Source of the DNA: Woeseia sp.
Lineage (GTDB): Bacteria; Pseudomonadota; Gammaproteobacteria; Steroidobacterales; Woeseiaceae
Length of the DNA stretch: 6,972 nucleotides
NCBI GenBank assembly: GCA_018701055.1
Contig: JABIUH010000021.1
Coordinates: 1 to 6,972 of the forward strand
Reading direction: 5' to 3'
Under the pieces are notes generated by a model. That model had not been told where the DNA came from. It searched no databases and was given only the letters and a program-made list of their open reading frames with translations. How positions within the stretch are numbered: position 1 is the stretch's first letter; each line of letters opens with the position of its first letter. Made by a program: the position numbers and the translations under genes. Below are positions 6,795 to 6,972 of this stretch, piece by piece.

Positions 6795-6972
6795 CGTAGC
6801 CCCTTTCTCTCGGAATCGAACCGGATATCCTGACAAGATCCACCACATGTTTATCCGTCGCCAATCCTTCAATTGCTGCCGAGAATTCAGCTGCCGAGTT
6901 ACCTATGATGATAGTCTCGCCGTGGTTGATCACCTGGTCTATGTCGGCGACTAGCAGATTTGAAATATGCGG
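6778..6972 (-). CDS. Nucleotide-sugar dehydrogenase, C-terminal fragment (GDP-mannose 6-dehydrogenase-like)
   Basis: The - strand frame is open from the right edge for 64 codons to a TAA at 6780-6778, with the rest of the gene outside the window. The fragment begins PHISNLLVADIDQVI, continues GETIIIGNSAAEF and KHVVDLVRIS, and ends RERGYDGIAW. This is the C-terminal UDP/GDP-sugar binding domain of the UDP-glucose/GDP-mannose dehydrogenase family. The PH-x-x-x-LL, GN-x-x-x-x-F and VDLV elements and the final GIxW match what I recall of AlgD-type GDP-mannose 6-dehydrogenases. The family oxidises the sugar C6 alcohol to a carboxylate with two NAD+. Here it would supply a nucleotide-activated uronic acid (inference), but the donor cannot be settled from this part. 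It has no start codon in the window. Its end overlaps the GT4 start by 17 bases, which suggests an operon. Confidence 0.85.
   Translation of the reverse strand, partial: PHISNLLVADIDQVINHGETIIIGNSAAEFSAAIEGLATDKHVVDLVRISGSIPRERGYDGIAW
6800..6806 (-). promoter_or_regulatory. Ribosome binding site deciding the - strand GT4 start
   Basis: Read on the - strand, AAAGGGG lies five bases before the ATG at 6794, inside the dehydrogenase coding sequence. It supports 6794 over the in-frame ATG at 6872 as the GT4 start. Confidence 0.6.

Noticed and set aside
6795..6872. 26-residue N-terminal extension of the - strand GT4 from ATG 6872
   Set aside because: The region codes for the dehydrogenase C-terminus in another frame, the extension has no GT4 character, and a good ribosome site precedes ATG 6794.
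1..6972. Search by eye for tRNA, CRISPR, IS ends, long repeats and defence-system genes
   Set aside because: Nothing was seen, and all substantial frames are explained by glycan biosynthesis genes.

Overview
The window is a slice of a surface or exopolysaccharide biosynthesis locus, most likely from a Gram-negative bacterium and probably a proteobacterium. This rests on the gene content: a Wzx-type flippase, GT2 and GT4 glycosyltransferases, a sulfotransferase and a nucleotide-sugar dehydrogenase. Base composition is mid-range by eye and codon use looks uniform, but the sequence alone does not fix a genus. I see no mobile elements, RNA genes, CRISPR arrays or long repeats. Coding density is high, and the longest non-coding stretch is about 85 bases.

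The left half reads on the + strand. It starts with the C-terminal membrane part of a GT2 (DPM1/GtrB-like) glycosyltransferase that enters from upstream (2-217). A MOP-superfamily polysaccharide flippase follows (303-1670). Its stop overlaps the GTG start of a PAPS-dependent sulfotransferase (1667-2632), and a GT4 glycosyltransferase comes next (2692-3825). The right half reads on the - strand. In transcription order it holds the C-terminus of a GDP-mannose-6-dehydrogenase-like enzyme entering from the right edge (6972-6778), a GT4 glycosyltransferase that starts inside the dehydrogenase's end (6794-5595), and a two-domain protein (5513-3855). That protein has a formyltransferase-like N-terminus and a C-terminal beta-propeller of the kind found at the N-terminus of plant GINT1. 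The two modules converge with only 29 bases between their stop codons and no convincing terminator.

Taken together (inference), the genes could make, sulfate and export a glycan. The dehydrogenase would supply a nucleotide-activated uronic acid, the GT2 and two GT4 enzymes would assemble a lipid-linked repeat, the sulfotransferase would add sulfate, and the flippase would move the product across the inner membrane. The least understood component is the formyltransferase-like/beta-propeller protein. The dehydrogenase fragment lacks a start codon in the window, but its family-typical C-terminus is clear. It also sets the true start of the adjacent GT4 gene at 6794 rather than at an upstream in-frame ATG.
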